From: Methylococcales bacterium
Lineage (GTDB): Bacteria; Pseudomonadota; Gammaproteobacteria; Methylococcales; Methylomonadaceae
Assembly (NCBI GenBank): GCA_003584865.1
Contig: QVQE01000164.1
Coordinates: 1 to 32,741, forward strand
Length of the DNA stretch: 32,741 nt
Direction of reading: 5' to 3'
Part shown: positions 32,410 to 32,741 of the stretch, piece by piece
Layout: each line of letters starts with the position of its first letter
Numbering within the stretch: the stretch's first letter is position 1
Program-made: the position numbers and the translations under genes
Notes under the pieces: model-generated
Databases searched by the model: none
Told to the model about the DNA's origin: nothing
Seen by the model: the letters and a program-made list of their open reading frames with translations, nothing else

Positions 32410-32741
32410 ATGCCTAGAGTTAAACGTGGTGTAACAGCCAGAGCAAGACATAAAAAAGTTTTAAAGCAAGCGAAAGGTTACTACGGTGCCCGTAGTCGCG
32501 TTTATCGCGTTGCTAAACAAGCGGTTATTAAAGCCGGTCAATATGCTTACCGCGACCGTAAACAGAAAAAGCGTCAATTCCGTGCTTTGTGGATCGTTCG
32601 TATTAATGCGGCGGCACGTTTGTATGGAATTTCATACAGTCGATTAATCAATGGGTTGACCAAAGCGAACGTTAAAATAGATCGTAAGGTCTTGGCTGAT
32701 ATCGCTGTTCGTGACATTGAGTCATTTGGAAAAATTGCTGA
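32410..32741 (+). CDS. rplT: 50S ribosomal protein bL20, cut by the window end
   Basis: The product starts [16 protein letters not shown] and continues [35 protein letters not shown] and [16 protein letters not shown], the bL20 sequence. 110 codons are present of an expected 117-119, so only the last few residues are missing. bL20 binds 23S rRNA early in assembly and in many bacteria represses its own operon. GGGATTA lies just before the ATG. Confidence 0.97.
   Translation, partial: MPRVKRGVTARARHKKVLKQAKGYYGARSRVYRVAKQAVIKAGQYAYRDRKQKKRQFRALWIVRINAAARLYGISYSRLINGLTKANVKIDRKVLADIAVRDIESFGKIA

Overview
The window is about 33 kb of AT-rich chromosome from a gammaproteobacterium. Several neighbourhoods are typical of that class: lon-hupB-ppiD with tRNA-Val/tRNA-Asp between hupB and ppiD, csrA followed by tRNA-Ser(GCU) and tRNA-Arg(ACG), argC-erpA, yciO/site-2 protease/scpA/scpB/rluB, and thrS-infC-rpmI-rplT. 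The low GC content and an SmbP-like small periplasmic protein would fit a methanotroph-type lineage such as Methylococcales, but that placement is an inference and no single gene proves it.

Layout. 1-5.5 kb: protein quality control and nucleoid genes. These are the Lon protease with a heat-shock-like promoter, HU-beta, two tRNAs and the periplasmic chaperone PpiD, closed by a perfect 22-bp terminator hairpin. 5.6-10 kb: a three-gene operon for a peptide-type ABC importer (solute-binding lipoprotein and two permeases) with no ATPase gene beside it. 10.1-10.8 kb: csrA and four tRNAs, two of which are near-identical tRNA-Arg genes with different anticodons. 10.9-19.7 kb: mixed metabolic genes. 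They are smbP-like, NAD-malic enzyme, a CDF-type transporter overlapping tonB, a slipin, a mercaptopyruvate sulfurtransferase with a quinone oxidoreductase, argC and erpA.

19.7-24.1 kb is an accessory island inserted between housekeeping blocks. It carries a type II restriction endonuclease and a beta-class DNA methyltransferase. The methyltransferase has a degenerate nuclease-like C-terminal domain. Beyond them lie about 1.2 kb of decayed DNA with a 118-bp MITE-like inverted-repeat element and a REP-like repeat, one unclassified gene, and the wreck of an Rpn-family (recombination-promoting nuclease) gene. A degenerate copy of the same repeat (GCATTTAAGTTT followed by GACCCT and GTTATTC) sits at each edge of the island.

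24.1-25.2 kb: an unrecognised two-gene unit, a membrane protein with a cytoplasmic helical tail and a coiled-coil protein. 25.2-29.2 kb: the chromosome-segregation/RNA-modification cluster yciO, site-2 protease, scpA, scpB, rluB. 29.2-32.7 kb: tRNA-Val(GAC), then thrS, infC (starting with a non-canonical AUC codon), rpmI and rplT, which is cut by the window end.

The points most worth follow-up are the island with its edge repeats and fused methyltransferase, the tRNA-Arg(UCG) duplicate, the ATPase-less importer whose binding protein appears to be anchored twice, the structured lon-hupB spacer, the GACT/AGTC palindrome inside the erpA promoter, and the CDF protein with an altered metal site. 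No CRISPR array, complete insertion sequence or complete new multi-gene defence system is visible.
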